DNA of 64,000 bases from Jiulongibacter sediminis. Lineage in GTDB: Bacteria > Bacteroidota > Bacteroidia > Cytophagales > Spirosomataceae. Shown here in pieces: positions 43,978 through 52,355 of the stretch; position 1 is the stretch's first letter, and every line of letters starts with the position of its first letter. The notes under the pieces are model-generated. The model was not told where the DNA came from, made no database searches, and saw only the letters and a program-made list of their open reading frames with translations. The DNA is taken from the NCBI RefSeq assembly GCF_001306455.1, contig NZ_LGTQ01000009.1:1-64000 (forward strand), read 5' to 3'. The translations under genes were made by a program, and so were the position numbers.

Positions 43978-44198
43978 AGATGAATGGCTCGTGCCTTTGG
44001 CACTTTCATACTTTACAGGTTCTTCGTTAGCCAGCCAGCTGGTTGAAACCCGCTTTTACAAAATATGTTGGGTCTATGACCCTTGGATAGGAGTTTTACA
44101 TAAAGATGCATCGCATCACTTGGTATAGTAAGGTTAGGTTTCAACTCGGCCGAAAAAACGTGAACTTTTCATGCCAAAAACGTCTTTATAAGACCTGT
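43978..44198 (+). repeat. Non-coding stretch with three short perfect hairpins
   Basis: Three perfect 5-3-5 palindromes occur within 130 bases: GTGCC-TTT-GGCAC (43991-44003), GGGTC-TAT-GACCC (44070-44082) and GATGC-ATC-GCATC (44105-44117). CCAGCTGG (44034-44041, after CAG) lies between them. One plus-strand frame stays open across it without resembling a protein I know. This looks like an intergenic repeat element or a decayed mobile sequence; no second copy is recognisable in this window. Confidence 0.4.
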
Positions 44199-44786
44199 AT
44201 GCATGAGATAGAACCTTACGACAACTGGCAAAAGTATTACCGGGCCGAGCGGGATATGAGATCTCCTTTTTATGGGCGGGAGTATGGTATTTATTATGAA
44301 GATGACGTCTACGGGTATTATATAGACCCAAGATGGGATGCCATCGGTTCTGAGACCCTTTATTGCAAAATTCTCTATGCAGACTATGCCCTCAGTGCCT
44401 GCATCATTGAGCTTTTTGGAGAGTGGAACGATACTTTGCATAACGATAGCATGCATTTTAAGCGAAATGTGATCGACCGCTTGCTACTCAATGGAATCAG
44501 TAAATACATCCTGATCTCTGAAAACCTTCTCCAGTTTCATGGGGGTGACACAGATTACTACGAAGAATGGTTTGAGGAAATTGAGGAAGTCAATGAAGCT
44601 TCCGGCCCGGGCTGGATAGCCATTTTAAATCAAAGAAGACATATTGAGGAAGAAATGACCAAATATGGGATTGATTATTATATCAATATGGGAGGTACCT
44701 TACAAATTGAAAATTGGCGTACTGCTAAGCCTAAACAATTGATTGCCGTGGTTGACCAGTTAATGAATCGCAGACTTGGAGCCTGA
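44199..44786 (+). CDS. Hypothetical protein, unrecognised
   Basis: A 195-residue soluble acidic protein, rich in Tyr, Glu and Asp (YYRAERDMRSPFYGREY, YEDDVYGYYIDPRWDAIG). The middle part, KILYADYALSACIIELFGEWNDTLHND followed by NVIDRLLLNGISKYILISENLL, suggests an alpha/beta fold, and TAKPKQLIAVVDQLMNRRL ends the protein. The ATG at 44199 is preferred: an in-frame ATG at 44106 lies inside a palindromic non-coding stretch and its translation is unlike the rest. It ends 1 base before the convergent FAD oxidoreductase. I do not know the family. Confidence 0.6.
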   Translation: MHEIEPYDNWQKYYRAERDMRSPFYGREYGIYYEDDVYGYYIDPRWDAIGSETLYCKILYADYALSACIIELFGEWNDTLHNDSMHFKRNVIDRLLLNGISKYILISENLLQFHGGDTDYYEEWFEEIEEVNEASGPGWIAILNQRRHIEEEMTKYGIDYYINMGGTLQIENWRTAKPKQLIAVVDQLMNRRLGA

Positions 44787-44787
44787 T

Positions 44788-46425
44788 TTATTTTTTCTCC
44801 AAAATTTGGCCGTCAGCCTCCAACTCTGCTCTCAGTAGCTCAAAAGGTAAGTCCTGAACCGAACTTTTGTTTTTTATGCTTAAAATGGCGGCAGTAGCAG
44901 CAGATTCCCCCAAAATCATAAAGACAGGCTCCATTCTTATAGAACCAAAAGCCGTATGGGAGGCCGAGAGGCAGACGGGAACCAGCAGATTTTGGGATTC
45001 CTCTGCTTTAGGGATAATTGAACCATAATCAATGGAATATGGCTTTTTGGGGTGAACCCCAATGTCTCCCTCATTTTGAACAAAGCCCTCTTCGGTGACA
45101 TACCGCTGTGCATTATGGGAGTCCAGAGAGTAGGAGCCCATCCCAATTGGTCTGATAACAGGTCTCTCTGAAAGTGTATGGCCTTCCGTCATGACGAAAT
45201 CACTAACCATTCGGCGGGCTTCGCGGATGTATAATTGAGAAGGCCAATTCTCTGTGTCTATAAATTCATCTTTAGCAAGACCCCATTCCTGTATTTGGTC
45301 ATGCATAAGCTGGGGAACAGAGGGATCATTTTGAAGAAAGTAAAGCAGGCCCATCTGGTATTGTTTATGATCCTCAATGATATCAGCTCTTCTTTCATAG
45401 CTGGCCTCAGGGTAGTCATAGTTTTTACCGATGTAGTCAGAGCTGAATGGACCGTGGTTATTGGTATCAGTCTTTCGATTTGGGAGCATGTCAAATTTCT
45501 CAAAGAGTTCGTTCCATCCGGTTTCAAAAACCCTTTTCATCAGCTCATACCTTGAAGGGTTATAATTTTGAGGTTTAGGAAAGGGAACCCTGTTCTCAGG
45601 ATGATTGCTCATGCAAAGACGGAAACAGTAGGCTTGAATTCGGTCGTCACCTTCGCCATTTTCACCTGGAGGCTGACCAGAGATTTCGGGGAGCAGGCCG
45701 CTTGTGGCATCTCCGGGTACGACATACGGGTCTACCTGAGTTTTAAAGTAATGACGGTGATGCTTTACATCTTTCTGAACACCATTCCATTTTTCGTCAT
45801 AGAGACTATTGGCCTCACGGCCAACCGTATAACTCACTCCGGCCAAAGCCATCAAATCACCTTCATAAGTGGCGTCAATGAATATTTTACCCTTGTAAGT
45901 ATTTCCGCTAAGTGTTTGAAATGATTTGATTTTTCCCTTTTCCTTTTTTAGTCCTTCGGGCTTGCGTAAAAGCCATTGATCCCGATGAACAGTGATCTCA
46001 TTCTCCCTGATAAAATCTTTAAAGACGGCCTCAGCCACAGACGGTTCAAAAAGCCACATGCTGCCTGTTTGGGAGTCCAGGGCTACTGTTCCCTGACCCT
46101 TATTTCCGAAATCCTCCTTTTTCTCCCATTTCCAGGCCTCAGTCTTTTGATAATGGCGGTATAATCGCTCGTAAAAGTTTTTTGAGAGACCCCCAATCAC
46201 CGTTTTGTCTCCGGAATCGGTAAAGCCTAAGCCGCCGGAGGATAGGCCTCCAAGGTGCTTGTCAGGCGATACTATTATTACGGAGTGATTCATTCGTTTC
46301 ACCTGAACCGCCGCTGTTATGGCAGCAGAAGTACCTCCGTATATTATGACGTCTGCTTTATAGTTTTTTTGAGCCGAAAGGCTGTGACAATACACTGCAA
46401 CAAGTAGAAAGAGTATTTTTTTCAT
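44788..46425 (-). CDS. Secreted FAD-dependent oxidoreductase
   Basis: A 545-residue protein with a signal peptide (MKKILFLLVAVYCHSLSAQ) and an FAD-binding Rossmann start DVIIYGGTSAAITAAVQVKR in place of the usual GxGxxG. Other family segments are HLGGLSSGGLGFTDSG, FIDATYEGDLMALAGV and MGSYSLDSHN. The type is PF12831-like, often found next to glycoside hydrolases in Bacteroidota. Substrate unknown; it lies in a carbohydrate-processing region, next to a GH106-type gene with the small membrane gene between. Confidence 0.82.
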   Translation of the reverse strand: MKKILFLLVAVYCHSLSAQKNYKADVIIYGGTSAAITAAVQVKRMNHSVIIVSPDKHLGGLSSGGLGFTDSGDKTVIGGLSKNFYERLYRHYQKTEAWKWEKKEDFGNKGQGTVALDSQTGSMWLFEPSVAEAVFKDFIRENEITVHRDQWLLRKPEGLKKEKGKIKSFQTLSGNTYKGKIFIDATYEGDLMALAGVSYTVGREANSLYDEKWNGVQKDVKHHRHYFKTQVDPYVVPGDATSGLLPEISGQPPGENGEGDDRIQAYCFRLCMSNHPENRVPFPKPQNYNPSRYELMKRVFETGWNELFEKFDMLPNRKTDTNNHGPFSSDYIGKNYDYPEASYERRADIIEDHKQYQMGLLYFLQNDPSVPQLMHDQIQEWGLAKDEFIDTENWPSQLYIREARRMVSDFVMTEGHTLSERPVIRPIGMGSYSLDSHNAQRYVTEEGFVQNEGDIGVHPKKPYSIDYGSIIPKAEESQNLLVPVCLSASHTAFGSIRMEPVFMILGESAATAAILSIKNKSSVQDLPFELLRAELEADGQILEKK

Positions 46426-46472
46426 AAGAGAGGGTTGAGTACACCAATTTACTAATGAATTGGGAAACCTCT

Positions 46473-46592
46473 TTATTCTCCCTCCATCTTGTTTTCAGAA
46501 GGTTTCGCTGTACTAATCTTATATACTAAATACCCGATGCCTGCCACAAAATGAAGGAGCACAATTAACGCGACGATATAGGCAAAACTCAT
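46473..46592 (-). CDS. 39-residue membrane peptide
   Basis: A short gene missed by usual length cut-offs: ATG at 46590-46592, stop TAA at 46473-46475. The first 24 residues form one clean hydrophobic helix (FAYIVALIVLLHFVAGIGYLV) and the remaining 15 are polar and charged (STAKPSENKMEGE), the pattern of a single-pass membrane peptide with a cytoplasmic or periplasmic tail. It occupies most of the 230-base gap between the FAD oxidoreductase and the GH106-type gene, on their strand. Role unknown; position downstream of the rhamnosidase suggests co-transcription. Confidence 0.6.
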   Translation of the reverse strand: MSFAYIVALIVLLHFVAGIGYLVYKISTAKPSENKMEGE

Positions 46593-46657
46593 GAGCTTTT
46601 TTCTTTCGAAGCAAGCTGATAAACACTTACCAAACTATGACTTTGGTTACAGAAGAC

Positions 46658-49327
46658 TCAGAGCTTTTTGGTTTGCAAGGGAACGAGCTTGATTTTACCA
46701 ATCAATCCTGAAGGCATTGGTTTCCAAATAGTAGCATCAAACTTCTGATAATCTTTATTCACCATATTGATTTCATAGAAGATTTTCCATTCTTCGCCAC
46801 GCATCTCCTTAGCTCTTATACGATTGGCGGCCAGATTAGTGACTTCTATTTCAAGCAGGTTGTTTTTCTTTTTTAGTTCCGGTAGCTGAATCTCAAAGGG
46901 GTTGGCCCACAAAGTGCCTACTTCAAAACCATTGAGACGAATTCGGGCACTTTCCCGAACATCTGGCAACTGAAGTAGCCATTTCTTTGCCTTGGCAGGT
47001 CGATTGAATTTGACCGAATAAACGGCCGTACCAGAGAAATTTTCAGCATCCTGATTAAGTTCTGTCCACGATCTTAGCTCAGTTAACTTTTCATCTTGTG
47101 GTAGTCTCGGACCACCTTCTAAAAAGGTGAGCTGAAAAGGACCTTCCAGCTCAAACGCTTCATTACTTACCTCGGTATAAGCCCATGGCTGGAGAGTATC
47201 CTTTTTTTGAGTTTCTAAAATGATGGCATCTCCTGCTTTGAGCTGTAAATAGACCCGATCAGATTCTGCTTTAGCCAAGCCCTTTTCTCCGGTCTTTGGA
47301 TCAAAAAGCATAACATTTTCAGCGGAGGTTTGTAGGTCAATCCAGTTGTCAAAATCATTTGCCGTATGATTGACGACATAATAGATTTTTTGATTGCCAT
47401 TTTGTCTGCGAATAAACTTCAAGCCGCTTTTGACCAAAGTTTCGGGGTCAATATTGCGGCTGTGCAAGGCATTGAGAATTTCACCAAAAGATCGAGAGGA
47501 AAGCTCTGTGTTCAGTTTTCTCAAAGCTTCTTCTCTTTCATTCAAGTTGTGGAGTCCAGGTACCGTGGCAGGAAGACTTTCAAAATAGATCTGGGCTCCA
47601 TCTTTTTTCAAGGAGATCAACTTCTGAAGTGTTCTCAACGGCATATGCTCCGTTTCCGGAATGATAAGAGCTTTGTAAGAGCCACCGGGCAAAACTAGAA
47701 TGCCATTTTCTACCTTGGCTTTTTCAATAAATTCGTCAGAGAAGAAATCAACAGAATAGCCCACATTCATCAGGCTTTTGCTGGTTTTGTAGAAAGGAGT
47801 ATGCAACAACCATTCATCCAGCGAGTGAATTTTGAACTGGAAAAAGAGTTGCCCTTTCAGGTATTGGCTATAGGTATCATAGATCGGCCAGTATACTCCA
47901 ATTTCATTGTCCGGTAATCCTTTGCGGAGGTACTCCTGACAGTTTTCGATATATGAAAATAAGGCAGGGGCCTCTTTCCAAATGGTCATTTGCGGACTGA
48001 AATTCACCGAGGCATAGAATTTCCAGCCTGGCCATTCGGCCTCAGGTGGAGAGTATGTTGAGCCATGCAGGAAAACGTGGTTAACACCATTGAGAAGCAG
48101 TTCTTCCAGTTCAGGTTTACACTGAGAAACGGCAGTCTTAAAATGGTCACGTAGCCAGGTAAACGACTCTGATGAAATCAGAGGCTTACCCATCACATGA
48201 CCGGCTGAGGAGGAAAATTTCAGCATCACAGGGTCAGCGTCGCCCTGTCGAATATCTTCAGCCTCGCGTCTTAAACCCGGAATGTCAAAAGGCATAGAAC
48301 CGAAAGTCTCGCATTCCGGAATATCTGCTGAAGCATACATATCGAGTAGATTGCCAGGCGAGCCATGAGCCTGCAGTTTGGTTTGGTAGCCTTTTGCATT
48401 TGCCCAGGCCGTCCAGGGCCGGTTAAAGTCTTCTTTGAGCAAATCGGATAAAGTTTCACGGTAATCGCTTCTCACTCGATTCGCTATTTCAGAATCTTCT
48501 TTTTCTATCAGTGATGGTAAAAAAGGCTTTAGATCATATCCTCTCCTTTTCTCAAATTCTTTCAGAAAATTAGGTGTAAAATCGGTTTCGTAAACTTCAT
48601 AGCTGTCATTAAAGATAGCTCGTACAGGAACCGTTAAATGCTCATCAAACGGTTTTAGATAATCTTGAAGAGCGGCATTTGAATAGTGATCTACCGTATA
48701 ACCCTCCCCGCCTGGTGCGGCCCGCTTTACTTTTTGCCCAGTTTGTCCACGGTAAATGACATAGATTTTCCCGTCTACCTTTGAAAGCCATTGAGCTTGT
48801 TTTTTCTGTAAATCTGCGGTGATATCCTCTGTTTTGCCTGAGGCATCTTTGACGAGAATACACTGTAAAACAGCATCAGGTGAAGGCTTTTCAAAAGAGA
48901 AGTCAATGACATCCCCTTTGCTGATTTCGTGAATGGTGTAGGTCAGTTTAGAAGCCGCAAATTCAGGTTCTACTTGCGGACCGCCATAAGGCCAACCGGT
49001 GCCCAAAACCATATCGACAGCCATTCCAAGACTGTCTGCCACTTTTGTGGTATAGTCCAAAACTTCAAGATATTCAGGAGAAAGAAATGGTAAGAAATTA
49101 CCCTCCTGTCCTTTGACTCCATAAATGGGGGTTATTTCCACACCGCCAAGACCGGCTTTATGAAATTCCTCCAGATTGTATTTTACACCTTCTTTAGTAA
49201 TGGCATTGCCCATCCACCACCATCGGGTAAAAGGCTTTGAGGAAATTTGAGTAGATTTCTGAGCAAAACCGATATTGGAAGCGACCAAAAAAAGGCCGCA
49301 AAGAAGGAATTTTAAACGCATTATCAT
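46658..49327 (-). CDS. GH106-type alpha-L-rhamnosidase, secreted
   Basis: An 889-residue secreted glycoside hydrolase. After the signal peptide (ending NIGFAQ), the N-terminal segment KPFTRWWWMGNAITKEGVKY and LGGVEITPIYGVKGQEGN is the hallmark of the GH106 family of alpha-L-rhamnosidases. The catalytic barrel spans the middle, and a galactose-binding-like domain with VRESARIRLNGFEVGTLWAN lies at the C-terminus. Such enzymes remove terminal L-rhamnose from pectin side chains or other rhamnose-rich glycans. Two ATG codons (49327 and 49321) are possible starts. Confidence 0.87.
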   Translation of the reverse strand: MIMRLKFLLCGLFLVASNIGFAQKSTQISSKPFTRWWWMGNAITKEGVKYNLEEFHKAGLGGVEITPIYGVKGQEGNFLPFLSPEYLEVLDYTTKVADSLGMAVDMVLGTGWPYGGPQVEPEFAASKLTYTIHEISKGDVIDFSFEKPSPDAVLQCILVKDASGKTEDITADLQKKQAQWLSKVDGKIYVIYRGQTGQKVKRAAPGGEGYTVDHYSNAALQDYLKPFDEHLTVPVRAIFNDSYEVYETDFTPNFLKEFEKRRGYDLKPFLPSLIEKEDSEIANRVRSDYRETLSDLLKEDFNRPWTAWANAKGYQTKLQAHGSPGNLLDMYASADIPECETFGSMPFDIPGLRREAEDIRQGDADPVMLKFSSSAGHVMGKPLISSESFTWLRDHFKTAVSQCKPELEELLLNGVNHVFLHGSTYSPPEAEWPGWKFYASVNFSPQMTIWKEAPALFSYIENCQEYLRKGLPDNEIGVYWPIYDTYSQYLKGQLFFQFKIHSLDEWLLHTPFYKTSKSLMNVGYSVDFFSDEFIEKAKVENGILVLPGGSYKALIIPETEHMPLRTLQKLISLKKDGAQIYFESLPATVPGLHNLNEREEALRKLNTELSSRSFGEILNALHSRNIDPETLVKSGLKFIRRQNGNQKIYYVVNHTANDFDNWIDLQTSAENVMLFDPKTGEKGLAKAESDRVYLQLKAGDAIILETQKKDTLQPWAYTEVSNEAFELEGPFQLTFLEGGPRLPQDEKLTELRSWTELNQDAENFSGTAVYSVKFNRPAKAKKWLLQLPDVRESARIRLNGFEVGTLWANPFEIQLPELKKKNNLLEIEVTNLAANRIRAKEMRGEEWKIFYEINMVNKDYQKFDATIWKPMPSGLIGKIKLVPLQTKKL

Positions 49328-49390
49328 TTCAAATAGGATTGTACCTCAAATAACGGCAATCTTCGTTCAAAACTGTCCTAGTCTTATACG

Positions 49391-49420
49391 CAAAAGGCCA
49401 CCCCTGGAGGTGACCTTTTG
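49391..49420 (-). terminator. Terminator after the Dabb lipoprotein gene
   Basis: CAAAAGGCCACC (49391-49402) and GGTGACCTTTTG (49409-49420) form a 12-bp stem with one GU pair. The minus-strand T run is short (TTTTG), so termination may be partial. It lies between the Dabb gene and the rhamnosidase gene. Confidence 0.65.
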
Positions 49421-49439
49421 TAAAATGTAGAGATGAATT

Positions 49440-49871
49440 TTATTCACCAATACTGTCATAAACTTTTACGGTACTCCATAAATGACCGTAGTCTTCAATA
49501 AATTTCAAATGAATCGGGTCTTTCTGATACATTTCTTCTTCTTCCAGATTTTTAAAGAAGCACATCCAGCTTACCTGATAGTCTTTCACAATAACCTCAC
49601 GGTCTGTAGATGCAGGAAAACCAATATAATGAGCCTGAATAGTTTCCACTTCAGCCAGCTTGTTTAGACCTTCTACCAGTTTGTCACGATCTTCCTTGCT
49701 TTCTGGATTATTCAGATAGAAGTAAACATGATGGATAAAAGGGTTGATTTCTGCCGGTTCTGTGATAGGGTTAGCTTCGGACGTTGCTTCGGTTTCAACC
49801 TCCTGGCTTTCTTCTTTTGGTGAACAGGCAAAGGCAATAGCGGCAAGGAATAGAATACTTAGTTTTTTCAT
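49440..49871 (-). CDS. Dabb-domain lipoprotein
   Basis: A 143-residue lipoprotein. ATG at 49871 starts MKKLSILFLAAIAFAC with a lipobox cysteine at residue 16. The region upstream to 49937 is open but would place a second non-signal segment before it. After an acidic linker comes a stress-responsive A/B barrel (Dabb) domain: NPFIHHVYFYLNNPESKEDRDKLVE, VSWMCFFKNLEEEEMYQKDP. Dabb domains form small dimeric barrels, with roles in stress or small-molecule turnover. It ends before a hairpin at 49391-49420. Confidence 0.82.
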   Translation of the reverse strand: MKKLSILFLAAIAFACSPKEESQEVETEATSEANPITEPAEINPFIHHVYFYLNNPESKEDRDKLVEGLNKLAEVETIQAHYIGFPASTDREVIVKDYQVSWMCFFKNLEEEEMYQKDPIHLKFIEDYGHLWSTVKVYDSIGE

Positions 49872-49898
49872 TTTATAATTCAAATTATGGTTAATGTT

Positions 49899-49975
49899 TT
49901 TTGGAACAAGGAATATGGAGAAAGGATAACGGGACAAGAAGTTCTAAAAGTTCTTTCTCCGTTCTCCTTGTTCCG
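49899..49975. repeat. Imperfect long inverted repeat
   Basis: A 22-base left arm beginning GGAACAAGGA and containing GGAGAAAG is matched by the right arm CTTTCTCC...TCCTTGTTCC, with only four central mismatches. The loop is about 30 bases. It lies between an aldo/keto reductase end and the Dabb start. A related C/T-rich string recurs near 51125-51150. Confidence 0.5.
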
Positions 49976-49987
49976 TTCTTCAAAAAA

Positions 49988-50977
49988 TTACTTCAAAATC
50001 TTCTCAATCTCTTCTAATTCACCATTTGAGAAATCTTTATTATCAAGAGCTCCAAGTGAGTTCTCCAACTGAGAAACACGGGAGGCTCCGATAAGCACAG
50101 TTGTTATTCTTTCATCTTTCAAGAGCCATGCGATGGCCATTTGTGCCAAAGATTGGCCACGTTTTTCAGCGAGATTATTTAGCGATTTTAATTTATCAAC
50201 CAGTTGGTCATTTATCTCGTCTTTTTGAAGGAAACCATGCTCTAAATCTGCTCTTGAGCCTTCAGGAATACCATTGAGATATTTGCCTGTCAAAAGTCCT
50301 TGTGCTAGCGGAGAGAAAGGAATACAACCCACACCTTCATCGCCAAGAACATCGAGAAGACCCTCTTCAGGATCACGTACCAGCATGCTGTATTTCGGCT
50401 GATGAATCAGGCATGGAGTGCCCAAATCTTTCAGAATAGTGAGAGCCTCTTTGGTTTGCTCGGGGTTATAATTACTCAAACCAGCATATAAAGCCTTACC
50501 TGAGCGTACAATTTGGTCTAAAGCTCCCATGGTTTCTTCCATCGGTGTATCAGGGTCGGGGCGGTGAGAATAGAAGATGTCTACATACTCGAGCCCCATT
50601 CTTTTGAGCGACTGATCACAGCTTGAAATCAGGTATTTTCTGGAACCCCACTCACCGTATGGCCCGGGCCACATGTGGTAGCCTGCTTTTGAAGAGATAA
50701 TCAGCTCATCACGATAAGGTAGGAAATCTTTTTTAAGTATTACACCAAAATTCTCTTCAGCAGAACCCGGAGGAGGTCCGTAATTATTTGCCAGATCAAA
50801 ATGAGTGATGCCGGCGTCAAATGCAGTTCTGAGGATGGCCCTGTAATTCTCAAAAGTGTCAACACCTCCGAAATTATGCCAAAGGCCCAAAGAAATCTCA
50901 GGTAACCTGATGCCGCTTTTCCCACAGCGGCGGTAAGTCATTTTATCGTATCGGGAAGGGTTTGCTATATATGTCAT
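49988..50977 (-). CDS. gpr: Aldo/keto reductase, L-glyceraldehyde 3-phosphate reductase (YghZ) type
   Basis: A 329-residue NADPH-dependent reductase closely following the YghZ/Gpr pattern: RRCGKSGIRLPEISLGLWHN, THFDLANNYGPPPGSAEENFG, KAGYHMWPGPYGEWGSRKYL. The catalytic tetrad is D61, Y66, K97 and H138. The E. coli homologue reduces L-glyceraldehyde 3-phosphate and methylglyoxal. A second, more distant aldo/keto reductase of the same length lies 240 bases upstream on the same strand. The region between holds short repeats. Confidence 0.9.
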   Translation of the reverse strand: MTYIANPSRYDKMTYRRCGKSGIRLPEISLGLWHNFGGVDTFENYRAILRTAFDAGITHFDLANNYGPPPGSAEENFGVILKKDFLPYRDELIISSKAGYHMWPGPYGEWGSRKYLISSCDQSLKRMGLEYVDIFYSHRPDPDTPMEETMGALDQIVRSGKALYAGLSNYNPEQTKEALTILKDLGTPCLIHQPKYSMLVRDPEEGLLDVLGDEGVGCIPFSPLAQGLLTGKYLNGIPEGSRADLEHGFLQKDEINDQLVDKLKSLNNLAEKRGQSLAQMAIAWLLKDERITTVLIGASRVSQLENSLGALDNKDFSNGELEEIEKILK

Positions 50978-51027
50978 GTTTTTAAATGATTAGAAGTTAG
51001 GTGTCGGGCGTTTGATATTTTTTTGAC

Positions 51028-51062
51028 GGATGACGGATGACGGATGACCGGTGACCGGTGTT
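51028..51062. repeat. Short tandem 7-base repeats
   Basis: GACGGAT occurs three times in a row, then GACCGGT twice, between the two aldo/keto reductase genes. The surrounding 240 bases are non-coding. No obvious function. Confidence 0.6.
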
Positions 51063-51198
51063 TTCTTTTGTTTGGGGTAAGAGGTCAGAAGTCCGATTTT
51101 TGAAGTTGACCTAAAAGACTCCATGTTCCGTTCTCCCTTCTCCCTGTTCTGAAATAATTGAGTCTTTTATCTTACGTCTTTAATCTAATGTCTTGATC

Positions 51199-51223
51199 GG
51201 TGAGTGAGCCTGTCGAACTCACC
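51199..51223. repeat. REP-like hairpin GGTGAGT...ACTCACC
   Basis: GGTGAGT (51199-51205) pairs with ACTCACC (51217-51223) around an 11-base loop GAGCCTGTCGA. The form (GAGCCTGTCGAAC) resembles short intergenic palindromes repeated in many Bacteroidota genomes. It overlaps the stop codon of the aldo/keto reductase gene at 51219. Confidence 0.5.
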
Positions 51224-52208
51224 ACAACTGATGCACCTGCGGTTTAATATATTTGTCATAAACCCCTTTAATCGCAATAATTTGCTCGGGGCGAAGGTTC
51301 GGAGAGTTAAGAGCACCAATGTTTGATTCCACCTGCTCGGGGTGACTAGCCCCAGGGATTACACAACTGATGGCGTCAAAATCCAGAATCCAACGAAGGG
51401 CCATTTGAGCCATGTTTTTTTCTTTGAAAACCGTTTTTAATTCTTCTACCGCCTGTAAGCCTGTTTCATAATCGATGCCTGAGAAGGTTTCGCCTTTGTC
51501 GAACATCTCACCGTTTCTGTTGAAAAACCTATGGTCGTTTTGACCAAAACTTGACTCTTTTGAGAACTTGCCTGTCAATAGGCCGCTTGCCAAAGGAACT
51601 CTGGCTAAAATGCCAATATTTTTCTTTTTGGCCTGTTCAAAAAATAGCTCAGAAGGTCGCTGACGAAACATGTTGAAGATAATTTGCACTGTGCAAACAT
51701 TCTCAAACTCAATTCCCTTCAAAGCCTCTTCCACTTTCTCTACGCTGATGCCTAGGTTCTGTATTTTGCCTTCGTCTTTAAGTTTGTCAAATTCCTCAAA
51801 AATCTCTGGTCGGTAATAGACTTCGGTAGGCGGGCAGTGGAGTTGAATCAGGTCAATAGTGTCAAGACCCATTCTAGTCAGGCTGTCTTCCACATATTTT
51901 CGCAGGATTTTCGGTTGGTACCCTTCATTCACGTGCGGATTAATCTGGCGGCCGCACTTGGTGGCTATATAAATTTTTTCTGACCTGCTTTTGACAAAAC
52001 GTCCAACAGCTGTCTCACTTTGACCAATTTCATTACCATAAACATCTGCGGTATCAATGAAATTGACGCCACCATCTACGGCTTTGTTGAGAATTTGCTC
52101 TGCATTTTTAAAATCAAAAGGGTCACCCCATTTGCCACCAACCTGCCATGTGCCTAGGCTTATTTCAGATATTTTCAGATTGGTTTTACCAAGAGTTCTG
52201 TAATTCAC
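51219..52208 (-). CDS. Aldo/keto reductase
   Basis: A 329-residue reductase with catalytic residues D52, Y57 (DTADVYGNE), K84 (IATKCGR) and H124 (IQLHCPP). The start is taken at GTG 52208, which gives MNYRTLGKTNLKISEISLGT, the normal family beginning. The open frame extends further upstream, but those 45 residues are unlike the family and run into the hemE promoter region. Substrate unknown. It is divergent from hemE. Confidence 0.87.
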   Translation of the reverse strand: MNYRTLGKTNLKISEISLGTWQVGGKWGDPFDFKNAEQILNKAVDGGVNFIDTADVYGNEIGQSETAVGRFVKSRSEKIYIATKCGRQINPHVNEGYQPKILRKYVEDSLTRMGLDTIDLIQLHCPPTEVYYRPEIFEEFDKLKDEGKIQNLGISVEKVEEALKGIEFENVCTVQIIFNMFRQRPSELFFEQAKKKNIGILARVPLASGLLTGKFSKESSFGQNDHRFFNRNGEMFDKGETFSGIDYETGLQAVEELKTVFKEKNMAQMALRWILDFDAISCVIPGASHPEQVESNIGALNSPNLRPEQIIAIKGVYDKYIKPQVHQLW

Positions 52209-52343
52209 GGGTAAGGGGTTTTGTATAATGTTTTGAAACTCAAAAATCAGGTTTGTGATCGGGATAAACAAGTCAGAGGTGATGATATCAAAAAGGATGT
52301 CGATAAAAAACTCAGACGATGTTACGGAAGCGTCGATAAACAC

Positions 52344-52351
52344 TATTTTTG
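52344..52351 (+). promoter_or_regulatory. -7 box of hemE, adjacent to the start codon
   Basis: TATTTTTG ends only 4 bases before the ATG at 52356. The predicted transcription start coincides with the start codon, so a leaderless message is likely. No clear -33 motif. Confidence 0.45.
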
Positions 52352-52355
52352 CGGC

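Noticed and set aside
43898-44128. Open frame across the palindromic stretch after the CE15-type gene
   Set aside because: It begins inside the CE15 gene in another frame and ends in the hairpin region. It may be the remains of a mobile element, but I cannot support a gene.
44106-44198. Upstream extension of the unknown gene at 44199
   Set aside because: The extension starts inside a hairpin and reads as basic residues unlike the rest; the ATG at 44199 is more plausible.
52209-52355. Long N-terminal extensions of the aldo/keto reductase and of hemE
   Set aside because: Both frames are open through the shared intergenic region, but the extra residues do not fit either family and the hemE promoter box lies there.
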